DNA from: DASVDK01 sp036381125 [NCBI: Thermodesulfobacteriota bacterium]
GTDB lineage: Bacteria; DASVDK01
Assembly (NCBI GenBank): GCA_036381125.1
Contig: DASVDK010000289.1
Location: 1-16,544, forward strand
Direction of reading: 5' to 3'
Length of the DNA: 16,544 bases
In this document: piece by piece, positions 6,977 through 13,942 of the stretch
Layout: each line of letters starts with the position of its first letter
How positions within the stretch are numbered: position 1 is the first letter of the stretch
The notes under the pieces: model-generated
The model's database searches: none
Told to the model about the DNA's origin: nothing
What the model saw: only the letters and a program-made list of their open reading frames with translations
Made by a program: the position numbers and the translations under genes

Positions 6977-7012
6977 GACGCGCAGCGGCTTCCGGCCGTG
7001 CCGCTGCGCGTC
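6977..7012. repeat. perfect 12-bp inverted repeat (hairpin)
   Basis: GACGCGCAGCGG (6977-6988) and CCGCTGCGCGTC (7001-7012) are exact reverse complements around a 12-nt loop. It lies between divergent genes, so it terminates neither, and no T-run follows on either strand. It sits just upstream of the candidate promoter for the transporter operon and could be an operator or a REP-like unit. The 10-bp arm CGCGCAGCGG recurs in the hairpin at 13943-13975. Confidence 0.7.
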
Positions 7013-7016
7013 TCCG

Positions 7017-7045
7017 TTGCCCGGCTCCTTCCGATCCGGTAAGCT
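7017..7045 (+). promoter_or_regulatory. candidate promoter of the transporter/ureohydrolase operon
   Basis: TTGCCC (7017-7022) and TAAGCT (7040-7045) are 17 nt apart, giving a weak sigma-70 match. It starts 5 nt after the 12-bp hairpin and lies about 85 nt upstream of the first gene of the operon. Consensus-by-eye only. Confidence 0.3.
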
Positions 7046-7129
7046 ACCGACTTCGTGAGGTAATCACGTCGTCGACCACGCGCGCGCGGCGAGCGGCCGC
7101 CGGGCCGTCCATCGCGCGGGAGGTGACCC

Positions 7130-8119
7130 ATGGTCCTCAGGCTCCTCGCCGTCGCCCTCGCGGTCGCCGTGACCGCCGGCCTCGCCCTCGCCCGGTCCGC
7201 CGACGCGGCACCGCTCCGGATCGGGTACTCCACCTGGGTCGGCTACGGCCCGCTCTTCCTCGCGCGCGACCTCGGCTACTTCAAGGAGGCGGGCGTCGAG
7301 GTGGAGATGGTCCTCGTCGAGGACCCGAAGGTTCGCTTCACCGCGCTCGCCGCCGGGCAACTCGACGGCCTCGTGTCGACCGTCGACACGCTGGTCCTCT
7401 ACCTCAAGCAGGGCAACGAGTACCAGCACGTGCTCGCCCTCGACGACTCCTCGGGCGGCGACGGCCTCGTCGCGAACAGGGCGATCGCCGACGTGAAGGG
7501 GCTCGCGGGCAAGAAGGTGGCCCTCGTCGAGGGCTCCGTGTCGCACTTCTTCCTCGCGGTGCTCCTCAGGCGGAGCGGCCTCGGCCTCCGGGACGTGCAG
7601 ATCGTCAACGTCGACTCGGCCGGCAACGCCGCCACGGCGTTCATCGCGAAGCAGGTGGACGGTGCGGTCACCTGGGAGCCGCACCTGACGCGGGCGAAGA
7701 CGACGGCGCACGGCCACGAGCTGGTCAGCTCCGCGAAGACGCCGGGCCTCATCACCGACACGCTGATCTTCCGGCGCAGCGTGATCGAGGCGCGCGGCCG
7801 GGAGATCCAGGCGATCGCGAAGGCGTGGGACCGCGCCGTCGCGTACTGGAAGGAGAGGCCCGACGACGCCAACGCGAAGATGTCGGCCGCCCTCGGCTCG
7901 TGGCTCAAGGACCCGAAGGTCTTCGCCGAGACGCTGACGGGCATCAGGTACTACACCTTCGCCGACAACCAGCGCTTCTTCGGGACGCCGGAGAGGCCGG
8001 GACCGATCCTCGACACCGCCCGCAACTCCGTCGAGATCTGGGGCGAACTCGGCAAGCTGCCGGGGAAGCCGGATCCGAAGGGGACGCTGAGCTGGGTGGC
8101 GGTGACCGGCGCCAGATGA
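7130..8119 (+). CDS. NitT/TauT-type ABC transporter periplasmic substrate-binding protein
   Basis: 329 residues. A signal peptide covers about residues 1-26, with a hydrophobic core and an ADA-A cleavage site; no lipobox, so the mature protein is periplasmic. The mature start APLRIGYSTWVGYGPLFLAR and DLGYFKEAGVEVEMV are hallmarks of the NMT1/SsuA/TauA-like family, which binds taurine, sulfonates, nitrate, pyrimidine precursors and similar small solutes. AAGQLDGLVSTVDTL and KQVDGAVTWEPHLTRA are the usual ligand-lobe segments. The GGAGGTGA ribosome-binding site is near-ideal, implying strong expression. It heads a same-strand run with permease, ATPase and ureohydrolase. I infer a nitrogenous ligand from that context; sequence alone does not tell. 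Confidence 0.93.
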   Translation: MVLRLLAVALAVAVTAGLALARSADAAPLRIGYSTWVGYGPLFLARDLGYFKEAGVEVEMVLVEDPKVRFTALAAGQLDGLVSTVDTLVLYLKQGNEYQHVLALDDSSGGDGLVANRAIADVKGLAGKKVALVEGSVSHFFLAVLLRRSGLGLRDVQIVNVDSAGNAATAFIAKQVDGAVTWEPHLTRAKTTAHGHELVSSAKTPGLITDTLIFRRSVIEARGREIQAIAKAWDRAVAYWKERPDDANAKMSAALGSWLKDPKVFAETLTGIRYYTFADNQRFFGTPERPGPILDTARNSVEIWGELGKLPGKPDPKGTLSWVAVTGAR

Positions 8120-8149
8120 CCGCCCGTCCCGGCCGTGCCGGCTGAGGCG

Positions 8150-8968
8150 ATGCCGCAGCCGGCGGTGCCCGTGTCCAGAGGGACATCCCTCTTCGCGCCG
8201 AAGGAGCCGATCCCGCGCCGGGCGGCCCTCGGCGCGATGCTCGTGCTGCCGGCCGTGCTCGGCGCGGCGTGGGTCGTGCTCGCCTACAGCGGCGCCGTCG
8301 ACCCCATCTTCCTGCCGACCCCGGGCGACGTCGCCCGCGCGGCGGCGGCGATGGCGGCCGACGGCAGCCTCGGCCGCGACATCGCCGCCTCGGTCGCCGT
8401 CATCCTCACCGGGTTCGCCGTGGCGTCGGTCCTCGCCGTGCCGCTCGGGATCCTCATGGGCTCGATGCGGATCGTCGAGGCGTTCCTCTCCCCGGTCGTG
8501 GAGTTCGTCCGCTACCTGCCGGTCTCGGCGCTGATCCCGCTCCTCATCCTCTGGATCGGCATCGACTTCCCCACGCGCGTGGCCATCATCTTCATCGGGA
8601 CCTTCTTCCAGCAGGTGCTCCTCGTCGCGGACGTCTCCGCGCACGTCGCCAAGGAGCTGCTCGACGTGGGCTACACGCTCGGCGCCACGCGCAGGCAGGT
8701 CGTCACGCGCGTCCTCGCGCCGGCGACCCTGCCGGGCGTCATGGACGCCCTGCGCATCACGCTCGGCTGGGCCTGGACCTACCTCGTGGTCGCGGAGCTG
8801 CTCGCCGCCAACAAGGGGCTGGGCTACCTGATCCTCTCGTCCATGCGCGGCCTCTTCACCGACCGGATCTTCGTCGGGATCCTCACGATCGGCCTGCTCG
8901 GCCTCGCCTCCGACCAGCTCTTCAAGCAGCTCCACCGGACGCTCCTGCCGTGGTCACCCAAGGCCTGA
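8150..8968 (+). CDS. NitT/TauT-type ABC transporter permease
   Basis: 272 residues from the ATG at 8150; a GTG at 8135 would add five residues but has no ribosome-binding site. The protein has about six membrane segments, the first at about 26-47 and others around 82-105, 125-160 and 205-255. The EAA coupling loop, which contacts the ATPase, is visible as GATRRQVVTRVLAPATLPG at 178-196. This places it in the BPD_transp_1 (SsuC/TauC-like) family. It follows the binding-protein gene after 30 nt, and its end overlaps the GTG of the next gene by 19 nt, so the operon is translationally tight. Confidence 0.92.
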   Translation: MPQPAVPVSRGTSLFAPKEPIPRRAALGAMLVLPAVLGAAWVVLAYSGAVDPIFLPTPGDVARAAAAMAADGSLGRDIAASVAVILTGFAVASVLAVPLGILMGSMRIVEAFLSPVVEFVRYLPVSALIPLLILWIGIDFPTRVAIIFIGTFFQQVLLVADVSAHVAKELLDVGYTLGATRRQVVTRVLAPATLPGVMDALRITLGWAWTYLVVAELLAANKGLGYLILSSMRGLFTDRIFVGILTIGLLGLASDQLFKQLHRTLLPWSPKA

Positions 8969-9924
8969 GCCGGCGCCCGGGCCGGCGGTCCGGGAGGTCA
9001 GCCGTCGCGCTCTGGCTGCGACGAGCGGTCGGGGCCGTCCTGATCGCGGCGGCGGTCGCGATCGCGCTCCTCTGGCCGGCGCTCGCCGCCGACGTCGACC
9101 GGCTGGCGTCCCGGTGGCCGGACACGCTCCCGAAGGACCGCCGCCCGCCGGTCTGGACGCGGCTCGATCGGATCGACCCGAAGCTCGGGTGGGCGGTGAT
9201 CACCGCGGAGGACGCCAACTTCTGGCGGCACGACGGGATCGACTGGGACGCCACCGTGGCGGCGGCGAGGCACAACCTCGAGGTGGGCCGCTACGCCGTC
9301 GGCGGCTCCACGCTGACGCAGCAGCTCGCGAAGAACCTCTTCCTCACCCGGGAGAAGACGCTCCTGCGCAAGGCGCGCGAGGCGATCCTCGCCTGGCGCC
9401 TCGAGCGCGCGCTGACCAAGCGGCGGATCCTCGAGCTGTACCTCAACGTGGCCGAATGGGGCGACGGCATCTTCGGCGCCGAGGCGGCCGCCCGGTACCT
9501 CCTCGGCCACTCGGCCGCCCGGATGACCTGGGGCGAGGCGGCCACGCTCGCGGCCATCCTCCCCTCCCCGACCAACAAGCTCGACCCCGACAAGGCGCCG
9601 GGCCGGGTGCGGCGCCGCCGGGCGATCGTGCTGAACCACCTCTACCGGGCGAACCGGCTGTCGCGCGCCGAGCTGCTCGAGGCGCGCGCCGCGCCGCTCA
9701 CCGCGGCGGAGGCTCGGGCGGCGGCGGCCGCGGAGGAGAGGGAGGCGGCAGAGGCGCGGGCCGCCGCCGGGCGACCGGCGCCGGCCGTCGCGCCCGAGAT
9801 CCGGCCGGCCGCGGGCCCCTCCGGATCCGACCCGGCCGGCGCGGCGGCCGAGGACCGGGCGGTCGGTCGCGCGCTCTTCGAGCCGGTCGCGCCGCCGGCC
9901 CCGCCGGAGGCTTCCTTGCCGTGA
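8950..9924 (+). CDS. mtgA: monofunctional biosynthetic peptidoglycan transglycosylase (MtgA-type, GT51)
   Basis: 324 residues from a GTG that overlaps the permease end by 19 nt. A single N-terminal membrane anchor (about 24-42) is followed by a periplasmic GT51 domain that polymerises lipid II into glycan strands. Motifs: ITAEDANFWRHDGID (84-98) with catalytic Glu87; VGGSTLTQQLAKNLFL (117-132); KAREAILAWRLE (141-152); RILELYLNVAEWG (159-171); and AATLAAILPSP (197-207). There is no transpeptidase domain. Family members are usually about 230-270 residues; the extra C-terminal part (about 240-324) is low-complexity, rich in Ala, Glu and Pro. Its position inside an ABC transporter operon is odd. 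The stop overlaps the ATPase start as GTGA. Confidence 0.92.
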   Translation: MVTQGLSRRPGRRSGRSAVALWLRRAVGAVLIAAAVAIALLWPALAADVDRLASRWPDTLPKDRRPPVWTRLDRIDPKLGWAVITAEDANFWRHDGIDWDATVAAARHNLEVGRYAVGGSTLTQQLAKNLFLTREKTLLRKAREAILAWRLERALTKRRILELYLNVAEWGDGIFGAEAAARYLLGHSAARMTWGEAATLAAILPSPTNKLDPDKAPGRVRRRRAIVLNHLYRANRLSRAELLEARAAPLTAAEARAAAAAEEREAAEARAAAGRPAPAVAPEIRPAAGPSGSDPAGAAAEDRAVGRALFEPVAPPAPPEASLP

Positions 9925-10691
9925 CCGCCCCCCCGAAGCTCCTCATCGACGGCGTCTCCATGCGCTTTCGCACGAAGCGGGGGGGCGAACTCGAGGCGCT
10001 CGCCGGCATCTCCTTCGCGGTCCGGCCGCGGGAGCTGGCGGTCATCGTCGGCACGTCCGGGTGCGGCAAGTCGACCCTCCTCAGGATCGCCGCCGGCCTC
10101 GTCACCCCGACCGCCGGACGCGTCGTCGTCGACGGCCGGGAGGTCGTCGGCCCGGGCGCCGATCGCGGGATGGTGCCCCAGGCCTACACCCCGTTCCACT
10201 GGCTGACCGTGCAGGGGAACGTCGAGTTCGGTCCCAGGCTGCGAGGCGCGCCGGCGGCCGAACGGCAGGCGATCGCGAACCGCTACCTGGCGATGGTCGG
10301 CCTCTCCGGATTCGCCGGAGCCTATCCGAAGGAGCTCTCCGGCGGTATGCTCCAGCGGGTCGCGCTGGCCAGGGCCCTGGCGAACGACCCCGAGATCCTG
10401 CTCATGGACGAGCCGTTCGGGGCGCTCGACGCCCAGACCCGCTCCGAGATGCAGGAGATGCTGCTCAGGGTGACGGAGGCCGCGGGACAGACCGTGCTCT
10501 TCGTCACGCACGACATCGACGAGGCGATCTACCTCGGCGACCGGGTCTTCGTCATGACCTCGCGTCCCGGGCGGCTCCGGGAGACGGTCGAGGTCGGCGT
10601 CCCGCGCCCGCGGCCGCTCGAGTTCACGGCGACGCCGGAGTTCGCCGCGCTCAAGCGGCGGGTCCTCGACCTGGTCCGCAGGGAGGCGTAA
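9921..10691 (+). CDS. NitT/TauT-type ABC transporter ATP-binding protein
   Basis: 256 residues with all ABC ATPase motifs: Walker A GTSGCGKST (44-52), Q-loop Gln87 (MVPQAYTPF), signature LSGGM (139-143), Walker B ILLMDEP (159-165) and H-loop His197 (VTHDIDEAIYLGDRV). This is the SsuB/TauB-like subgroup that powers the permease encoded upstream. The signature reads LSGGMLQR rather than the commoner LSGGMQQR, which is a mild variation. The start is GTG, overlapping the mtgA stop as GTGA, indicating coupled translation. The ureohydrolase gene starts 6 nt after the stop. Confidence 0.95.
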   Translation: MTAPPKLLIDGVSMRFRTKRGGELEALAGISFAVRPRELAVIVGTSGCGKSTLLRIAAGLVTPTAGRVVVDGREVVGPGADRGMVPQAYTPFHWLTVQGNVEFGPRLRGAPAAERQAIANRYLAMVGLSGFAGAYPKELSGGMLQRVALARALANDPEILLMDEPFGALDAQTRSEMQEMLLRVTEAAGQTVLFVTHDIDEAIYLGDRVFVMTSRPGRLRETVEVGVPRPRPLEFTATPEFAALKRRVLDLVRREA

Positions 10692-10697
10692 GCACCG

Positions 10698-11669
10698 ATG
10701 ACGTTCCAGCCGCCCGACGCGAGCCGCTCGCCCCGCTTCGCGCAGATCTCGACCTTCATGCGCCTGCCGCACGTCCGCGACCTCTCGTCGGGGCTCGAGG
10801 TGGCGATCACCGGCGTCCCCTACGACGGCAGCATGTCCTACCGTCCCGGCGCCCGCCTCGGGCCGAGGGCGATCCGCGACCAGTCGAGCCTCCTCCGGCC
10901 GTACAACCCGGTGCTCCGGGTCAAGCCGTTCGAGGTGCTGAACGCGGCCGACTACGGCGACATCGACATCGCGCCGAACTCCATCGAGGCGAGCTACGAG
11001 CTGATCCAGGCCGAGGTGCGCAGGCTCGTCGACGCCGGCGTCTTCCCCATGCTGGTGGGCGGCGACCACTCGATCACGCTCGCGCACCTGCGCGAGGTGG
11101 CGCGCCGCCACGGGCCGCTCGCCGTCGTCCACTTCGACAGCCACCTCGACACCTGGGACGAGTACTTCGGGAGCAAGTACTTCCACGGCACCCCCTTCCG
11201 CCGCGCGGTCGAGGAGGGGGTGCTCGACAGCCGGAACTTCATCCAGGTGGCCATCCGCGCGTCGCTCTACGACGCGAGCGACCTCGACTTCCAGCGCCAG
11301 CACGGGATCGAGGTGATCCGCATCGACGACATCCGCGCGAACGGCGTCGCCCGGGCCATCGAGCGGCTCGGCCGCCTCAAGGGGAAGCCCCTCTTCGTCT
11401 CCTTCGACATCGACGCGGTCGACCCCGCCTTCGCGCCCGGCACCGGCACGCCCGAGGTCGGCGGCCTCGACTCCTACGAGGCGCTCACCTTCGTCCGCGC
11501 CTTCGCCGGCTTCGACCTGGTCGGCTTCGACCTGGTCGAGGTCTCGCCCCTCTACGACAGCCCGGGCCAGGTCACCGCGCTCCTCGCGGCCAACCTGCTC
11601 TACGAGGCGCTCTGCGTGGTCGCCCTCAACAAGCAGGCCGGCCTCGCGCGCTGGAAGACGGGTCGGTAG
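10698..11669 (+). CDS. ureohydrolase (arginase/agmatinase/guanidinase family)
   Basis: 323 residues, the usual size. Ureohydrolases hydrolyse a guanidino group to urea plus an amine, or guanidine to urea plus ammonia, using a binuclear Mn or Ni centre. Metal ligands are visible: His124 in GGDHSIT; Asp147, His149 and Asp151 in HFDSHLDTWDEYFG; Asp237 and Asp239 in SFDIDAVDPAFAPGTGTPEVGG. The common DAH motif is DSH here, and the loop after it (SKYFHGTPFRRA) is of the kind seen in agmatinase-like members. Substrate is uncertain: agmatine, guanidinobutyrate, guanidine or another. The location 6 nt behind the importer ATPase suggests the importer supplies its substrate. A GGGAGG sits upstream within the ATPase end, spaced rather far from the ATG. 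Confidence 0.92.
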   Translation: MTFQPPDASRSPRFAQISTFMRLPHVRDLSSGLEVAITGVPYDGSMSYRPGARLGPRAIRDQSSLLRPYNPVLRVKPFEVLNAADYGDIDIAPNSIEASYELIQAEVRRLVDAGVFPMLVGGDHSITLAHLREVARRHGPLAVVHFDSHLDTWDEYFGSKYFHGTPFRRAVEEGVLDSRNFIQVAIRASLYDASDLDFQRQHGIEVIRIDDIRANGVARAIERLGRLKGKPLFVSFDIDAVDPAFAPGTGTPEVGGLDSYEALTFVRAFAGFDLVGFDLVEVSPLYDSPGQVTALLAANLLYEALCVVALNKQAGLARWKTGR

Positions 11670-11680
11670 GAGGGCGGCTC

Positions 11681-12730
11681 GTGCCGGGCCCCGAGATCGC
11701 CACCGTCCGGGCCAGGACCATCCTCACACCGGCGGTGGGGTACGTCTCGGGCGGCTACACGCACACGCTCAACCCGTACCAGGGCTGCGGCTTCGGGGCC
11801 GACCTGACCGACCTGTCCGACGCGCCGCCCGGGGACGGGGACGCCGGCGGCCGCGGCGACCGCGGCTGCCCCTACTGCTACGTCCGTCGCATGCCGCTCG
11901 CGCTCTTCGGCCGTGGGCCCTGGGGCTCGTGGGTCACCGCCAAGGTGAACGCGGCCGACCTCGTGCGCGAGGAAGGGCGCCGGGGACGCCTCGCGCTCGC
12001 CCGCATCTTCCTCGGCTCGGCCACCGACCCCTACCAGTTCGTGGCGGAGAACCGCTTCCGCCTCACGCGCGCGGTCCTCGAGGCGCTGGTCGACTACCCG
12101 CCGGCGCACGTCACGGTCCAGACCCGCTCGCCGCTCGTCGAGCGGGACTTCGACCTGCTCGTCGCGCTCGGCTCGCGCGTCCGGCTGTCGATGACGATCG
12201 AGACCGACGACGAGGCGGTCCGCCGGGCGATCACCCCCACCACGCCGCCGGCCGCGCGCCGCCTCGAGTCGCTCCGCCGCGCCCGGGCGCTCGGCATCGA
12301 GACCCAGGCGGCGATCGCCCCGGTCCTCCCCTGCCGCCCCGAGCGCTTCGCCGACCTCGTGGCCGAGGTCGCCGACCGGGTCTACCTCGACAGCCTCTGG
12401 GTCGGCGACGGCGCGCGCGGCGCCCGCAGCGCGGCCCTCGGCATGCCGCGCCGGCTCCGGGCGATCGGCCGGGGCGACTGGGTGAGCCGCGACGCCCACC
12501 TGCCGCTCTACCATGCGCTCGTCGCGCGCATGGGAGAGGCGCGGGTGCACGCGGCCGAGGCGCGGACCGCGCAGGCCCAGGCGGGCGGATCCCGGCCCTC
12601 GCCGACCCCGTCAGAGGCGGGCGGACCGCAGGGCCCGGCGCGCCCGGCGCCTGCCCGGCCCGAGCAGTTCGACTTCTTCACGCTCGACCCGCGCTTCGCG
12701 CCCAGGCGCGACCGGCAGCGCGGCCGCTGA
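11681..12730 (+). CDS. SPL-family (spore-photoproduct-lyase-like) radical SAM protein with interrupted cysteine motif
   Basis: 349 residues from a GTG with GGAGGG 7 nt upstream, 11 nt after the ureohydrolase stop. The N-terminus SGGYTHTLNPYQGCGFG and the later CPYCYVRRMP, PWGSWVTAKVNAADLV and FLGSATDPYQFVAE are characteristic of the COG1533 SplB-like radical SAM group, which cleaves SAM with a 4Fe-4S cluster. Family members have CX3CX2C. Here the cysteines are 36, 63 and 66, giving CX26CX2C, because about 23 Gly/Asp-rich residues are inserted in frame. All three cysteines are present, so activity is possible but unproven. The C-terminal tail (about 295-349) is Ala/Pro/Gln-rich. Substrate unknown; co-transcription with the upstream operon is likely. 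Confidence 0.85.
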   Translation: MPGPEIATVRARTILTPAVGYVSGGYTHTLNPYQGCGFGADLTDLSDAPPGDGDAGGRGDRGCPYCYVRRMPLALFGRGPWGSWVTAKVNAADLVREEGRRGRLALARIFLGSATDPYQFVAENRFRLTRAVLEALVDYPPAHVTVQTRSPLVERDFDLLVALGSRVRLSMTIETDDEAVRRAITPTTPPAARRLESLRRARALGIETQAAIAPVLPCRPERFADLVAEVADRVYLDSLWVGDGARGARSAALGMPRRLRAIGRGDWVSRDAHLPLYHALVARMGEARVHAAEARTAQAQAGGSRPSPTPSEAGGPQGPARPAPARPEQFDFFTLDPRFAPRRDRQRGR

Positions 12731-12769
12731 CCCTCCCGCCCCTCGGGACGCCGCGTCCGCAGTTTTCGC

Positions 12770-12798
12770 TTGCGTCCCGCCCCCCGAATGCGTAGATT
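12770..12798 (+). promoter_or_regulatory. candidate promoter of the DNRLRE lipoprotein gene
   Basis: TTGCGT (12770-12775) and TAGATT (12793-12798) are 17 nt apart in a locally AT-richer stretch of an otherwise very GC-rich gap. This implies a leader of about 45 nt before the ATG at 12850. Confidence 0.4.
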
Positions 12799-12849
12799 CC
12801 CCGCCCTCCGCGTCCGGCGGAGCGAACGGACACGATCGGAGGGCCAGGG

Positions 12850-13515
12850 ATGCAGGCGAAGGGCGGGTGGATCGCCGCCATGGTCGGCGCGGTGACGATC
12901 GGGCTCCTGGCAGGGGGCTGCGGGACCGCGGACGAGGGGGGCGGCGGGTCGGCCAGCTTCGGGAGCGTGGCCGAGCTCGACGGCACGGTGCGCGAGGACG
13001 GCGCGGTCGACACGTCCGGGCAACCGATCGTCGGCGGCGCCGGCGGGTCGGTCCACCGGGCGTTCTTCTCGTTCGACCTGAGCAGTCTGCCCGCCGGCGC
13101 GACCGTTCGGGCCGCGACCCTGAGCCTCTACCAGGGCGCGACCGTCGGCAACCCCTTCGGTCCCGGCCCCGGCAGCTCGCAGATGGGCGACGTGGTGGTC
13201 GACCTGGTCGACTTCGGCGCGACCGAGGCCGGCGTCGAGTTCTCGAACGCCACGGTGCGGCCGAACGTCGGCACCCTCTCGACGAGCCACGCCGTGGGGT
13301 GGCGGCAGCTCTCGGTCACCGAGGCCGTGCAGGACGCGGTGACGTCGGGCCGGCGCTACGTCCAGTTCCGCCTCCGGTTCTCCCGCGACGACACCTACGG
13401 CTCCCTCGACGACTACGCCTGGTTCGTCGACGCCGCCTGCCTCGGCTGCTCGTCGGGCAACCCCGTCCCCCGGCTGGACGTCGAGTACACCGCCGACCAG
13501 GCGGGACCCGGGTAG
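12850..13515 (+). CDS. DNRLRE-domain lipoprotein
   Basis: 221 residues. Residues 1-23 form a lipoprotein-type signal ending LLAGGC, with Cys24 as the likely lipidated residue; the -3 position is Ala rather than Leu, so processing is probable, not certain. The mature part fits a DNRLRE (disaggregatase-related) beta-sandwich: GSVHRAFFSFDLSSLPAGAT near 66-85, the strand AATLSLYQG, and the closing VTEAVQDAVTSGRRYVQFRL. Such domains occur in secreted, often carbohydrate- or surface-associated proteins, usually as parts of larger modules; here it stands alone. A GGAGGG ribosome-binding site precedes the ATG. Two Cys (CLGC) lie near residue 200. Function beyond surface display is unknown. Confidence 0.8.
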   Translation: MQAKGGWIAAMVGAVTIGLLAGGCGTADEGGGGSASFGSVAELDGTVREDGAVDTSGQPIVGGAGGSVHRAFFSFDLSSLPAGATVRAATLSLYQGATVGNPFGPGPGSSQMGDVVVDLVDFGATEAGVEFSNATVRPNVGTLSTSHAVGWRQLSVTEAVQDAVTSGRRYVQFRLRFSRDDTYGSLDDYAWFVDAACLGCSSGNPVPRLDVEYTADQAGPG

Positions 13516-13561
13516 CGCTCACGCCGCCGCGGCATGCCCGCTGCGACCGCCGCGCCCTACC

Positions 13562-13580
13562 CGGGCGCCTCTCGCGCCCG
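13562..13580 (+). other. 7-bp perfect hairpin upstream of the UPF0045 gene
   Basis: CGGGCGC (13562-13568) and GCGCCCG (13574-13580) pair around a 5-nt loop, 20 nt before the next start codon and 47 nt after the preceding stop. It could be a weak terminator for the lipoprotein gene or a leader structure; no T-run follows. Confidence 0.35.
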
Positions 13581-13599
13581 AGGCCAGGGAGACGAAGCG

Positions 13600-13938
13600 A
13601 TGCTCGTTGAGTTCAGCGTGATCCCCGTCGGAGCCGGCCCGCAGATCAAGGAGCCGGTGGCGCAGGTGGTCGACATGATCGACAAGAGCGGCCTCCCTTA
13701 CCAGGTGACCGCGACCTCGACGATCATCGAGGGGGATTGGGACAGCGTCATGCCGCTCGTACGGCGCTGCCTCGAGGACGTGCGCCGGGGCTCGCCGCGC
13801 GTGGTGGCGACCCTCAAGATCGACGACGAGGCGGGCGAGACGAACCAGCTCGAGACGAACGTCCGGGGCGTGGAGGAGATGATCGGCAAGCGCCCCCCCT
13901 CGTCGAAGGCCGTGCAGACGAGGGCCGAGAACCGCTAG
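13600..13938 (+). CDS. MTH1187/UPF0045 family thiamine-binding-type protein
   Basis: 112 residues, about the usual length of this single-domain ferredoxin-like family. The N-terminus MLVEFSVIPVGAGPQIKEPV, the central LPYQVTATSTIIEGDWDSVM and the pattern SPRVVATLKIDDE are diagnostic. Family proteins form tetramers and some bind thiamine or related pyrimidines; their cellular role is poorly defined. The ATG at 13600 has GGGAGA 7 nt upstream. An in-frame ATG at 13534 would add an Ala/Pro-rich stretch unlike the family, so it is not used. The C-terminal KRPPSSKAVQTRAENR is a slightly longer basic tail. It converges with the methyltransferase gene. Confidence 0.88.
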   Translation: MLVEFSVIPVGAGPQIKEPVAQVVDMIDKSGLPYQVTATSTIIEGDWDSVMPLVRRCLEDVRRGSPRVVATLKIDDEAGETNQLETNVRGVEEMIGKRPPSSKAVQTRAENR

Positions 13939-13942
13939 CCTG

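Larger units (their letters stand above)
6815..7129. other. 315-bp gene-free divergent region
   Basis: This gap separates the minus-strand small membrane protein from the plus-strand transporter operon. It holds a 10-bp palindrome CCCGATCGGG (6961-6970), a 12-bp perfect hairpin (6977-7012), a candidate promoter (7017-7045) and an ideal GGAGGTGA ribosome-binding site (7119-7126). Open frames through it are low-complexity Arg/Ala-rich and not convincing. I looked for guanidine-type riboswitch cores, such as the GGUCCGAGAG of ykkC-I, and saw none. Confidence 0.6.

Noticed and set aside
6815-7129. Guanidine riboswitch upstream of the importer operon
   Set aside because: No ykkC-I core and no paired ACGR-loop hairpins seen; only one GC-rich hairpin is evident.
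7064-8935. Long open frame on the minus strand opposite the binding protein and permease
   Set aside because: Its translation is Arg/Glu/Val/Asp-rich low complexity, as expected for the antisense of high-GC coding DNA, and the plus strand encodes clear families.
9642-11303. Long minus-strand open frame opposite the mtgA end, ATPase and ureohydrolase
   Set aside because: Compositional shadow; no domain motif, whereas the plus strand has complete Walker and metal-binding motifs.
13534-13599. Upstream ATG start for the UPF0045 gene
   Set aside because: Adds 22 residues unlike the family and has a poorer ribosome-binding site than the ATG at 13600.
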